Below are positions 36,003-44,268 of a stretch of DNA of 64,000 nt, piece by piece. This stretch comes from Bacteroidaceae bacterium (lineage in GTDB: Bacteria; Bacteroidota; Bacteroidia; Bacteroidales; Bacteroidaceae): assembly GCA_024398635.1 (NCBI GenBank), contig JAKSIV010000003.1:1-64000 (forward strand), written 5' to 3'. A program made the position numbers and the translations under genes. Numbering within the stretch: position 1 is the first letter of the stretch; the number at the start of each line of letters is the position of its first letter. The notes under the pieces were generated by a model. The model was not told where the DNA came from, did no database searches, and saw nothing but the letters and a program-made list of their open reading frames with translations.

Positions 36003-36425
36003 ATGGCAACACTGTATCTTTCTCTGGGAACCAATATGGGCGACAGGCAGAAGAACTTGTCTTCGGCCCTGAAACTCATAGACCTTGAAGTGGGTACAGT
36101 TGTGTCGGAATCAGACATCATGGAAACCGAACCGTGGGAATTTGAGAGTTCCAACCGGTTCCTTAACATGGTGATAAAAGTGGAGACAGACCTGCAACCT
36201 GTTGAGGTGCTGCATGTCACTCAGGAGATTGAACGCAAACTGGGACGTTTGGAGAAGAGTGTAAACGGACAGTATCATGACCGTCCTATTGACATTGACC
36301 TGCTCATGTATGACAACATAACCATGAGCACGCCTGAACTGACTCTTCCCCATCCGCTCATGCGCCAGCGCAAGTTCGTAATGGAACCGCTGGCACAGAT
36401 CGCGCCCGAACTGGCAGGGAACTGA
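36003..36425 (+). CDS. folK: 2-amino-4-hydroxy-6-hydroxymethyldihydropteridine diphosphokinase
   Basis: Adds pyrophosphate from ATP to 6-hydroxymethyl-7,8-dihydropterin in folate synthesis. Seen: 140 residues, LYLSLGTNMGDRQKNLSSALKLI, EPWEFESSNRFLNMVIKVET, and the HPPK signature RPIDIDLLMYDN followed by LPHPLMRQRKFVMEPLAQIAPEL. Slightly shorter than E. coli FolK. Follows queA by 5 bases. Confidence 0.95.
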   Translation: MATLYLSLGTNMGDRQKNLSSALKLIDLEVGTVVSESDIMETEPWEFESSNRFLNMVIKVETDLQPVEVLHVTQEIERKLGRLEKSVNGQYHDRPIDIDLLMYDNITMSTPELTLPHPLMRQRKFVMEPLAQIAPELAGN

Positions 36426-36427
36426 CT

Positions 36428-36559
36428 ATGGCCGACAACTATTTGGAAAAGCATTACGATGATTATCTCAAGCGCAAGGCTGCCTGGGAGAAATCACACA
36501 GAAAAAGCACGGCATCCAGACCCGCCCCACCGGAGCGTCCCGATGACGAAGCGTTGTAA
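36428..36559 (+). CDS. Small conserved-looking hypothetical protein, 43 residues
   Basis: An ATG two bases after the folK stop opens a 43-codon frame: MADNYLEKHYDDYLKRKAAWEKSHRK, then a Pro/Arg-rich tail ending in DDEAL. The N-terminal half is a strongly amphipathic, charged helix and the tail looks disordered. Supports for being real are tight spacing to folK, codon usage like its neighbours, and a complete frame in an otherwise gene-free 168-base gap. I do not recognise a function. Confidence 0.6.
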   Translation: MADNYLEKHYDDYLKRKAAWEKSHRKSTASRPAPPERPDDEAL

Positions 36560-36593
36560 CAGAAATGTTTATGAGATTTATAATTAAGGCATT

Positions 36594-38408
36594 ATGCAAG
36601 CGATAATATTAGCCGCCGGAATGGGTAAAAGGCTTGGCGAACTGACTAAGGACAACACCAAGTGCATGATTGAGGTTAACGGAGTGAAACTCATTGACCG
36701 CATGCTTTCCCAACTCTCAGGACTGAACCTGAAAAAGGTCATTATTGTAGTTGGTTATCAGGCCGATAACCTGATCAGGCATATAGGCAACCGGTATGAG
36801 GGAAAACTAGACATTGAGTTTGTCCTGAACCCGATTTATGACAAGACCAACAACATCTACTCACTGGCTCTTGCCAAAGAACAGCTTCAGCAAGATGATA
36901 CGCTGCTCCTGGAAAGCGACCTGATATTCGAGGACCGTATGCTCAAGCTGCTCACTGAGAACCCCTATCCCAATCTGGCCCTCGTAGCCAAATATGAGAC
37001 ATGGATGGACGGAACAATGGTACGCATAGACTCCGAGAACAATATCGTAAGCTTTGTTCCCAAGAAGGCTTTCCGTTACAGTGATGTACCCTACTACTAC
37101 AAGACCTGCAACATCTATAAGTTCAGCAAGGATTTCAGCCGCAACCAGTACGTACCGTTCCTTGAGGCATACAGCAAGTGTATGGGCAACAACGAATATT
37201 ATGAGCAGGTGCTGCGTGTGATAACGGCACTGGACAAATCGGCACTCAGGGCTCTCCCCATCACTGACGAAAAATGGTATGAGATAGATGATATCCAGGA
37301 CCGCGACATAGCCGAAACCATATTCTCCCCGGGAACTGACCTGCTCAAACGTTTCCACCAGTGTTACGGGGGTTATTGGAGGTTCCCGCAGATGAAAGAC
37401 TTCTGCTATTTAGTCAACCCCTACTTCCCCACTGACCGCATGAAGGATGAACTGCGTGCCAACTTTGATACTCTGCTTACCCAGTACCCGTCCGGAATGA
37501 AGGTAAACTCGCTGCTGGCAGGCAAGTATTTCGGGATAAGACAGGAGCTTGTCTGTGTGGGCAACGGTGCCGCCGAACTTATCAAATGCCTTGTCGAGAA
37601 CCACTGTACAGGCAAGACCGGATTCGTACTGCCTACATTTGAGGAGTATCCCAACCGGGCCGATGCACAGGACAAGGTTACATATACCCCTTCAAATCCT
37701 GATTTCAGATATACCGCACAGGATCTGAAAGATTTCTTCAAGGACAAGCAGATAAAGAACCTTTTGCTTATCAATCCGGATAACCCCTCGGGCAACTATA
37801 TTCCGCTTGATGAACTGAAGGGACTCATTGAATGGACAGCAAAGAACTCCATAAAGCTTATCGTCGATGAGAGTTTTGTCGATTTCACCGGCTGTTACCG
37901 CGAAGCTTCGCTGCTGCACAACGATATACTGGCAGCCAACCCGCATCTTACCGTAGTCAAATCAATAAGCAAGTCTTACGGCGTACCCGGATTGAGGCTG
38001 GGCATAATAGCATCGGGCAATACCTCCATGATGGAAAAGATGCGCAAGGAGGTAGCCATATGGAACATCAACTCTTTCGCCGAGTTCTACATGCAGATAT
38101 TCAACAAGTATGAGAAAGATTATCAGGAAGCATGCGGCAAATTCATTAAAGAGAGAGAACTGTTCTATAACGAACTCAAGGAGATCCAGTTCCTGCGTGT
38201 CATACCGTCACAAGCCAACTATTTCCTCTGCGAGGTAACCGGTAAATACACATCGGCCCAACTTACACAGAAGCTGTTGGAGGAGAGCAATATCCTGATC
38301 AAGGACTGCGCAGGCAAGAGCGCTTTTGCCGGTAAGAATTATATCCGCATAGCCATAAGGGACAGGGAGGATAACAGCAAACTCGTTCAGAAACTGAGAG
38401 AGTTATGA
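36594..38408 (+). CDS. Bifunctional NTP-transferase / class I-II PLP-dependent enzyme fusion
   Basis: A 604-residue two-domain protein. Residues 1 to about 235 are a LicC/MobA-like cytidylyltransferase (IILAAGMGKRLGELTKDNTKCMIEVNG, then LLLESDLIFEDRML). Residues about 250-604 are a fold-type I PLP enzyme of the HisC/CobD kind, with NPDNPSGNYIPLDEL, LIVDESFVDFTG and the Schiff-base lysine in SISKSYGVPGLRLG (about K460). CobD-type enzymes can decarboxylate phosphorylated amino acids. One plausible reading is that it makes an amino-alcohol phosphate (ethanolamine- or aminopropanol-type) and activates it as a CDP derivative for transfer onto surface glycan. Overlaps the next gene by 4 bases. Domain calls are strong; the combined reaction is inference. 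Confidence 0.82.
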   Translation: MQAIILAAGMGKRLGELTKDNTKCMIEVNGVKLIDRMLSQLSGLNLKKVIIVVGYQADNLIRHIGNRYEGKLDIEFVLNPIYDKTNNIYSLALAKEQLQQDDTLLLESDLIFEDRMLKLLTENPYPNLALVAKYETWMDGTMVRIDSENNIVSFVPKKAFRYSDVPYYYKTCNIYKFSKDFSRNQYVPFLEAYSKCMGNNEYYEQVLRVITALDKSALRALPITDEKWYEIDDIQDRDIAETIFSPGTDLLKRFHQCYGGYWRFPQMKDFCYLVNPYFPTDRMKDELRANFDTLLTQYPSGMKVNSLLAGKYFGIRQELVCVGNGAAELIKCLVENHCTGKTGFVLPTFEEYPNRADAQDKVTYTPSNPDFRYTAQDLKDFFKDKQIKNLLLINPDNPSGNYIPLDELKGLIEWTAKNSIKLIVDESFVDFTGCYREASLLHNDILAANPHLTVVKSISKSYGVPGLRLGIIASGNTSMMEKMRKEVAIWNINSFAEFYMQIFNKYEKDYQEACGKFIKERELFYNELKEIQFLRVIPSQANYFLCEVTGKYTSAQLTQKLLEESNILIKDCAGKSAFAGKNYIRIAIRDREDNSKLVQKLREL

Positions 38409-39487
38409 TCAGACAAACGATCTGCATATGTGGTGGAGGTAATCTGGCCCACGTGGTGAGCGGATACCTGGCAGCAAAGCCCGACTGTGAGGTCAGGCTG
38501 CTCACCCGTCATCCCGAAAGATGGCAGCAGAACGGATCCTTGGAACTCACCGATATCAACGGCAAATCCTTTAATCCCAGATTTGCCGTAATCAGTTCAG
38601 ATCCTGCCCGGACCGTCTCCGGAGCAGACATGGTACTGCTTTGTCTCCCCGGCTTTGCCATAGCGCAGGTTCTTGAATCCATAAAAGGGCACATCGGACC
38701 GCAAACTACCGTAGGATCGGTAGTATCAAGTACCGGTTTTTTCCTTATGGCAAAAGAGATACTTCCCGCCGATACCGGACTGTTCGGATTCCAGAGGGTT
38801 CCGTTCATAGCCCGCATCAACGAGTACGGAAAGTCTGCATCACTTCTAGGCTACAAGTCATCTCTGGCATTCGCGACAATGAACGTAAGCAATCCTCAGG
38901 AACTTGGTCAAACCCTGTCCGGACTTTTTGATGTACCGGTATCTTGGCTTGACAACTATCTTAAAGTGACACTCACCAACAGCAATCCGCTGCTGCACCC
39001 GTGCCGCCTTTACGGCATTTTCGGAAGCGGAAAGACAAAATTTGACCGTCCGGTCCTGTTCTACGAGGAGTGGGACAACCTGAGTTCCCGGACTCTTATA
39101 GACTGTGACGCTGAATTCAGGCTTCTGCTTGACAGACTTGGTATTTCCAAACAGGACATTGCGCCCATTCTTGATTATTATGAAAGCCACGATGCCCAGT
39201 CTTTGACTGACAAGATAAGGTCTATCCAGGCTTTCAAGGGGCTAAAAGCTCCCATGATACAATTGCCGGACGGCAGCTATGCTCCCGACTGGGAAAACAG
39301 ATATTTCACCGAGGACATCCCTTACGGACTGCTTATCATAAAGGCTTTTGCAGGCAAATACGGTGTTGACACTCCCACAATAGACAAAGTCCTTGAATGG
39401 GCTCAGGATGGTATGGGGAAGAAGTATTTGGTTAACCGACATCTTACTGGGAAGGATCTATCCCTAACAGCAGTGAAATACGTATAG
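38405..39487 (+). CDS. NAD/NADP octopine/nopaline (opine) dehydrogenase family protein
   Basis: A 360-residue protein. Seen: an N-terminal Rossmann fold ICICGGGNLAHVVSGYLA, GADMVLLCLPGFAIAQVLESI, then an all-alpha C-terminal domain with the LTNSNPLLHPCRLYG motif, which carries the conserved His of opine-type dehydrogenases. Such enzymes condense an amino acid with a keto acid reductively, or oxidise the reverse. Coupled (ATGA) to the fused cytidylyltransferase/PLP gene, so it may provide or modify the amino compound handled there. Substrate unknown. Confidence 0.8.
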   Translation: MIRQTICICGGGNLAHVVSGYLAAKPDCEVRLLTRHPERWQQNGSLELTDINGKSFNPRFAVISSDPARTVSGADMVLLCLPGFAIAQVLESIKGHIGPQTTVGSVVSSTGFFLMAKEILPADTGLFGFQRVPFIARINEYGKSASLLGYKSSLAFATMNVSNPQELGQTLSGLFDVPVSWLDNYLKVTLTNSNPLLHPCRLYGIFGSGKTKFDRPVLFYEEWDNLSSRTLIDCDAEFRLLLDRLGISKQDIAPILDYYESHDAQSLTDKIRSIQAFKGLKAPMIQLPDGSYAPDWENRYFTEDIPYGLLIIKAFAGKYGVDTPTIDKVLEWAQDGMGKKYLVNRHLTGKDLSLTAVKYV

Positions 39488-39495
39488 AAAGGTTT

Positions 39496-40740
39496 ATGGA
39501 AAGAAATGAGATGACAACATACCGCCGGATAGAAAGAACGTTGAGACTAAAGACCAGTATCTTCCTTTACAACCTGCATTTGAATTTTCTTGTACGTAGG
39601 ATAGCCAAACGCAGGCCGGTGAGAGTCATGTTCTATGTCAATAACCTTTCAATGTGGAAAAGTGACAAACTGCTGATGCTTCTCAAGAAAGACAGTCGCT
39701 TTGAACCTTTTGTAGCTTCACTTTTGTACCCGAAAGATTCTCTAAAGATAAAGAAGCATATTGAGAAGGAACTCTCAGAACACTTCAATTCATTGGGTGT
39801 GAGCTTTACAAGCGGATTCAACTTTGACAAGAACAGGCAATACCCATTCTACCGATTTAAGGCGGACCTGGTCTTTTTCCCACAGCCATACATAAACAAC
39901 CTGAAACATGTTCCGCTGAATGCCCTGCTGTCATACATTCCATACGGATTCAGCATAGAGGATTCACCCCGCTTCCACAATTCGCTGTATCAGAACATAT
40001 GCTGGAAATATTTCGCAACATCATCCCTGCAAAAAGAGATGAATGTAAAATATAACTACAATCACGGCGCAAATGTGATAATCTCCGGTGACCCGCTGGC
40101 TGATTATTTCCTTGACGGGCATACACCCAACTACAATTGGCCTATCGGCAATCCGAAATTAAAAAGGATAATCTGGGCTCCGCACCATTCAATCAATTCT
40201 CAGGACTGGCTGGATCATGCCAATTTCCTGAAAATAGCAGACCCAATGCTTGAGATTGCAAAAAAATACAGTGATAAAGTCCAGTTCATCTTTAAACCGC
40301 ATCCCATGCTTAAAGAGAAACTGTATAAGAATGAGTTGTGGGGGATTGAACGGACCGACGCCTATTACAACGATTGGAACACGTTTCCCAATTGCCGTTT
40401 TGCTGACGGCAATTATGTGGATCTGTTCATGACTTCGGATGCTATGATTCATGACTGCAGTGCATTTACTGCCGAATACTTATACGTGAACAAGCCCGTC
40501 ATGTATGTGACTGAGAAAGAGAAAATAGAATCTTTCAATGCTTTTGCCGATGAATGTTTCCAAGTCCACTATCACGGTTCCTCCATCCGAGATATTGAAG
40601 CCTTCATTGACAATGTTATCAGCGGAACCGATCCGCTGCTGGATGAAAGGACAAGATTGGTAAATGAAAAACTGTTACCTAAAACCAGGGAGACGGTAGC
40701 AGGCACCATATATAACGAACTGTGCAAACTATTTGAATAA
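39496..40740 (+). CDS. CDP-glycerol glycerophosphotransferase (TagB/TagF-like) family protein
   Basis: A 414-residue GT-B-like protein. Seen: a basic amphipathic N terminus suited to membrane contact, FFPQPYINNLKHVPLNALLSYIPYGFSIED, WAPHHSI, FKPHPMLKEKL, and SDAMIHDCSAFTAEYLYVNKPVMYVTEKEK, the conserved C-terminal block of polyol-phosphate transferases. More divergent than the second family member at 45645. It presumably moves an alditol- or amino-alcohol-phosphate from a CDP donor, perhaps that made by the fusion enzyme at 36594. An alternative start is M6 at 39511. Confidence 0.78.
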   Translation: MERNEMTTYRRIERTLRLKTSIFLYNLHLNFLVRRIAKRRPVRVMFYVNNLSMWKSDKLLMLLKKDSRFEPFVASLLYPKDSLKIKKHIEKELSEHFNSLGVSFTSGFNFDKNRQYPFYRFKADLVFFPQPYINNLKHVPLNALLSYIPYGFSIEDSPRFHNSLYQNICWKYFATSSLQKEMNVKYNYNHGANVIISGDPLADYFLDGHTPNYNWPIGNPKLKRIIWAPHHSINSQDWLDHANFLKIADPMLEIAKKYSDKVQFIFKPHPMLKEKLYKNELWGIERTDAYYNDWNTFPNCRFADGNYVDLFMTSDAMIHDCSAFTAEYLYVNKPVMYVTEKEKIESFNAFADECFQVHYHGSSIRDIEAFIDNVISGTDPLLDERTRLVNEKLLPKTRETVAGTIYNELCKLFE

Positions 40741-42231
40741 ATGGCAGAAAACCTTAAGGATCAGACCGTAATAGGCGTATGGTGGAGTGTTTTGGAAAAA
40801 TATTCCACACAAGGTGTTGCCTTTGTCATTACCCTTGTAATGGCCAATATCCTTTCGCCCGACGAATACGGACTGATAGGAATGCTGGCTATTTTCATGT
40901 CTCTTTCACAGGTTTTCATTGATGGAGGATTTGCAAACGCACTTATTCAGAAAAAGACAAGGACAGACACAGACTTCTCAACCGTATTCTGGATCAATAT
41001 CTCTATAGGATTGCTTTGTTATATCCTGCTGTTTATCTTTGCTCCTGCCATTGCAACATTCTTTAAACAGGATATACTTGTACCTATTACAAGAATCTAT
41101 TCCATAAACCTGATTCTGAATTCACTGTGCGCTGTGAACAAAGTAAAACTGGTGATTGACATCAATTTCAAGACACAGTTGAAAATTTCACTTGCCGCTG
41201 CCATCACTTCAGGTATTGCAGGTATAACATGCGCTTACCTTGATTACGGAGTCTGGGCTATTGTTGTCCAACTCAATGTACAGTCATTTATGACTGCTTT
41301 GTTAAGTTTCATCTTTGTCAGATGGAAGCCTGCATTTATTTTCTCTAAGGACTCTTTCAAATCACTGTTCGGGTTCGGCTCAAAACTGCTCATTGCGCAG
41401 ACCATCAGTACAGTATACGTAAATCTGTATAACATCGCAATAGGAAAGAAATACACTGCAGCCCAATTAGGCTTATACACAAGAGCCCGTCAGTTTGGCG
41501 AGATAGTGAGCACAAACCTGACATCCGTCATGACTAGGGTCTTGTTTCCCGTCCTGAGCAGGGTTCAGGATGACAATGAGCAAATGATGTCAGCATACCG
41601 GAAATTCATTGCTATGGTTGCATTCATAGTCTTTCCGTGCTCACTTGGATTATGTGGCATAGCCAGGCCATTGGTGGTTTCATTAATTGGAGAGAAATGG
41701 TCGGGATGCGTACCCCTTTTGCAGATTCTGACTTTTGCATATCTGTGTGACGGAATAACCATCATCAATCTGAATCTTCTGTATGTAAAAGGAAAATCAG
41801 ATGTGGTCCTGAAACTTGAGATTATAAAAAAATCCATTGCAGTGGCTTTCCTGCTTGTCGCCATAAGATACGGGGTTACGGCTATCTGCTTAAGCCTGGT
41901 TCTTTACTCTTTCATAGCTTTAATAATCAACACAAGGAATACTAAGAAAATTCTCAATTACGGATTCCTGAACCAGATAGGTGACCTGTATCCGTATCTT
42001 TTATGCTCATTGACCATAATGGCGGTGGCGTTTCTGTCAGACTTTGTCGTTGACAACAACTGGATTTCTCTGGCCGTAAGCCTTATACTTTGTCCTCTGA
42101 TATATATTTTCCTATGCTGGATATTCAAACTGGAAGCACAGAAAGAGATGGCTTCCATAATCCTGTCCAACAAATATTGTCCCGATTGGTTCGGTAAACT
42201 GATAAAACGACTGTACCCGTCACTGTCATGA
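40741..42231 (+). CDS. Polysaccharide flippase (Wzx/WzxC-like, MOP superfamily)
   Basis: A 496-residue protein with about 12-14 membrane segments, beginning MAENLKDQTVIGVWWSVLEKYSTQGVAFVITLVMANILSPDEYGLIGM, the characteristic opening of WzxC-type lipid-linked oligosaccharide flippases. Moves the undecaprenyl-linked repeat unit to the periplasmic face. Starts directly after the preceding stop and overlaps the next gene by 4 bases. Confidence 0.92.
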   Translation: MAENLKDQTVIGVWWSVLEKYSTQGVAFVITLVMANILSPDEYGLIGMLAIFMSLSQVFIDGGFANALIQKKTRTDTDFSTVFWINISIGLLCYILLFIFAPAIATFFKQDILVPITRIYSINLILNSLCAVNKVKLVIDINFKTQLKISLAAAITSGIAGITCAYLDYGVWAIVVQLNVQSFMTALLSFIFVRWKPAFIFSKDSFKSLFGFGSKLLIAQTISTVYVNLYNIAIGKKYTAAQLGLYTRARQFGEIVSTNLTSVMTRVLFPVLSRVQDDNEQMMSAYRKFIAMVAFIVFPCSLGLCGIARPLVVSLIGEKWSGCVPLLQILTFAYLCDGITIINLNLLYVKGKSDVVLKLEIIKKSIAVAFLLVAIRYGVTAICLSLVLYSFIALIINTRNTKKILNYGFLNQIGDLYPYLLCSLTIMAVAFLSDFVVDNNWISLAVSLILCPLIYIFLCWIFKLEAQKEMASIILSNKYCPDWFGKLIKRLYPSLS

Positions 42232-43250
42232 TATTCATTCTGCTCATACTCATCGTTCTTGTATGCTTCGGCTTAAGGAGGGCCGATGCAAACGAGTCAT
42301 GCTTACAAAAAGAGCATACTGATGCAGTCAAGGGCATCTTTATTATCATTGTGTTTTACAGCCATATCCTGCCCTATCTGACAGACATGGGAGTATCCTT
42401 TTCTACTGTTCTGGATGTTCCCGGCAACAGAATCATCAAAAGAATGGGACAACTCATGGTGGTGATGTTCCTGTTCTACTCGGGATATGGTGTGATGGAG
42501 TCCATTCAGGTCAAAGGTAAGGACTATATCAGGTCCATCCCATCCAAAAGGGTCTTGTCTACTCTGGTCAATTATGCAATCGCCATAGCCGTATATCTTT
42601 GCATGAACCTTCTTTTGGGTATACACTATCCCGTAAAACAATACGCTCTATCCCTCTTTGCATGGGAAAGCGTAGGCCAAAGCAACTGGTATATATTTGC
42701 TATTATCTGCTGTTATATTTCGACATACTTTGCATTTGCCGTATTCAGACAGAAACAGACAGCCTTTGCCGGAACGGCATTCCTGCTTTTGTTATACATT
42801 ATCGTACTCTGCAGATTTAAAGAGAGCTGGTGGTATAACATAATCCTGTCATATCCTGCCGGCATGGCTATCTCCATGTACAAGACCCGCATCCTCTCTT
42901 TTCTGGATCGTCATTACTTAATTACATTATCGGCACTTATATTGCTGTTTGCCATTCTGTATCATTTCAGAAATACCGATGCCGTACATCAGGCAACCGC
43001 AGTGGCATTTGCCTACCTGGTGTTCGTTATAACATATAAGCTGGTCATAAGAAACAGAGCCCTGACATGGTGCGGAAAGAATCTGTTCCAACTTTACGTC
43101 TACCAGAGGATTCCCATGATAGCTTTGGTAACTACATGCCCGGAAATGGTAAAGAATCATCCATACCTATATGTAACAGCATGTCTGGCCGTTACATTAT
43201 TGCTGGCGTTTATGATTAAACCTATCTCCATTACGATCAAAAACAAATAA
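42228..43250 (+). CDS. Membrane-bound acyltransferase (acyltransferase 3 family)
   Basis: A 340-residue protein with about 10 membrane segments. Seen: DAVKGIFIIIVFYSHILPYL (the conserved His after the first helix region), MVVMFLFYSGYGVMES, and CGKNLFQLYVYQRIPMIAL near the C terminus, all typical of the acyltransferase 3 group that O-acetylates surface polysaccharides. Coupled to the flippase gene. The family has a usual length of 330-400 residues. Confidence 0.85.
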   Translation: MIFILLILIVLVCFGLRRADANESCLQKEHTDAVKGIFIIIVFYSHILPYLTDMGVSFSTVLDVPGNRIIKRMGQLMVVMFLFYSGYGVMESIQVKGKDYIRSIPSKRVLSTLVNYAIAIAVYLCMNLLLGIHYPVKQYALSLFAWESVGQSNWYIFAIICCYISTYFAFAVFRQKQTAFAGTAFLLLLYIIVLCRFKESWWYNIILSYPAGMAISMYKTRILSFLDRHYLITLSALILLFAILYHFRNTDAVHQATAVAFAYLVFVITYKLVIRNRALTWCGKNLFQLYVYQRIPMIALVTTCPEMVKNHPYLYVTACLAVTLLLAFMIKPISITIKNK

Positions 43251-43251
43251 T

Positions 43252-44211
43252 ATGGATACACTCCCGATTTCAGTTATAGTTGCCGTCTACAATGCAGAGA
43301 AGACCCTCCACAGGCTTTTTGAGAGTCTCAGGACACAGACTATGCAGGATTTTGAGGTGCTGCTCATCGACGACGGAAGCACAGACTCATCGGGTGCCAT
43401 CTGCGACGATATCGCTGCGTCTGACTCCAGGTTCAAGGTTTTCCATAAGCCCAACGAGGGTATCGGAGCTACAAGACAATTCGGAATAGATCATGCATCG
43501 GGAGATTACACCATACATGCCGACTCCGATGACTGGGTTGAACCGGATTATCTGGAACTTCTCTACAAAGAGGCGGTTTCATCGGGAGCGGACATGGTTA
43601 TTTGTGACTTCTGGCTGGACGGTGACCAAAAGAACGTCTATGGAAACGAACGTCCTAAGGCATTCGATAAACAGAGCCTGCTTGAGGACCTTATATGCCG
43701 TCTTCAGAACGGACCGTGCAACAAACTGGTAAAACGCTCTTTCTACACTGAGCGGAAAATCTCTTTCCCTGAAGGACTGGATATAGGCGAGGACCAGCTG
43801 TTCAACATACAGCTTATTATGGCCGGTGCATCCGTATCATACGTGCCCAAAGCCCTTTACCACTACGACACTTCGGCTAACCCCGATTCGGCATCACGCG
43901 GCAGTTCTCTCAAAAAGATCCAGCATGGAGAAGCTTTTGTGTCACAGCTGCGCAAAATGCTACCCCAGGGTTTTGACCATGCCATTGATGACAAGAATCT
44001 CGATGTGGTTTACACGGCCATCAAAGCAAAGGCATATAACAGATCGCAGTTTAAGGAGAAATTCTCCTTCCTGTCAAGAGTCAAATGGAAGGATTACTAT
44101 AAAAAGACATTCTCAATCAAGATCATCATATGGACAGCCCTCCATATATCTTATGGGTTGGCGCTCTTTATGTATGACATCAAAAAAACAAAAAAACGAC
44201 TGGGATTGTAA
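43252..44211 (+). CDS. GT2 family glycosyltransferase
   Basis: A 319-residue GT-A enzyme. Seen: ISVIVAVYNAEKTLHRLFESLRTQTMQDFEVLLIDDGSTDSSGAICDD (nucleotide-binding), DYTIHADSDDWVEPDYLELLYKEAV (DxD as DSDD) and IGEDQLFNIQL (ED base motif). Extends a surface glycan. Begins one base after the acyltransferase stop; a gap of 57 bases with a promoter-like element follows. Confidence 0.9.
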   Translation: MDTLPISVIVAVYNAEKTLHRLFESLRTQTMQDFEVLLIDDGSTDSSGAICDDIAASDSRFKVFHKPNEGIGATRQFGIDHASGDYTIHADSDDWVEPDYLELLYKEAVSSGADMVICDFWLDGDQKNVYGNERPKAFDKQSLLEDLICRLQNGPCNKLVKRSFYTERKISFPEGLDIGEDQLFNIQLIMAGASVSYVPKALYHYDTSANPDSASRGSSLKKIQHGEAFVSQLRKMLPQGFDHAIDDKNLDVVYTAIKAKAYNRSQFKEKFSFLSRVKWKDYYKKTFSIKIIIWTALHISYGLALFMYDIKKTKKRLGL

Positions 44212-44228
44212 CGTAAGGTTATAAGTGT

Positions 44229-44236
44229 TATTTTTG
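44229..44236 (+). promoter_or_regulatory. Putative internal promoter -7 element before the TarI-TarJ gene
   Basis: TATTTTTG matches TAnnTTTG; TTG at 44206-44208 gives a 20-base spacing for the -33 element. It splits the cluster so that CDP-ribitol genes can be transcribed without the upstream unit. Confidence 0.6.
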
Positions 44237-44268
44237 AACAAAATACTCTACTCAAAAACAAAAAGGAT

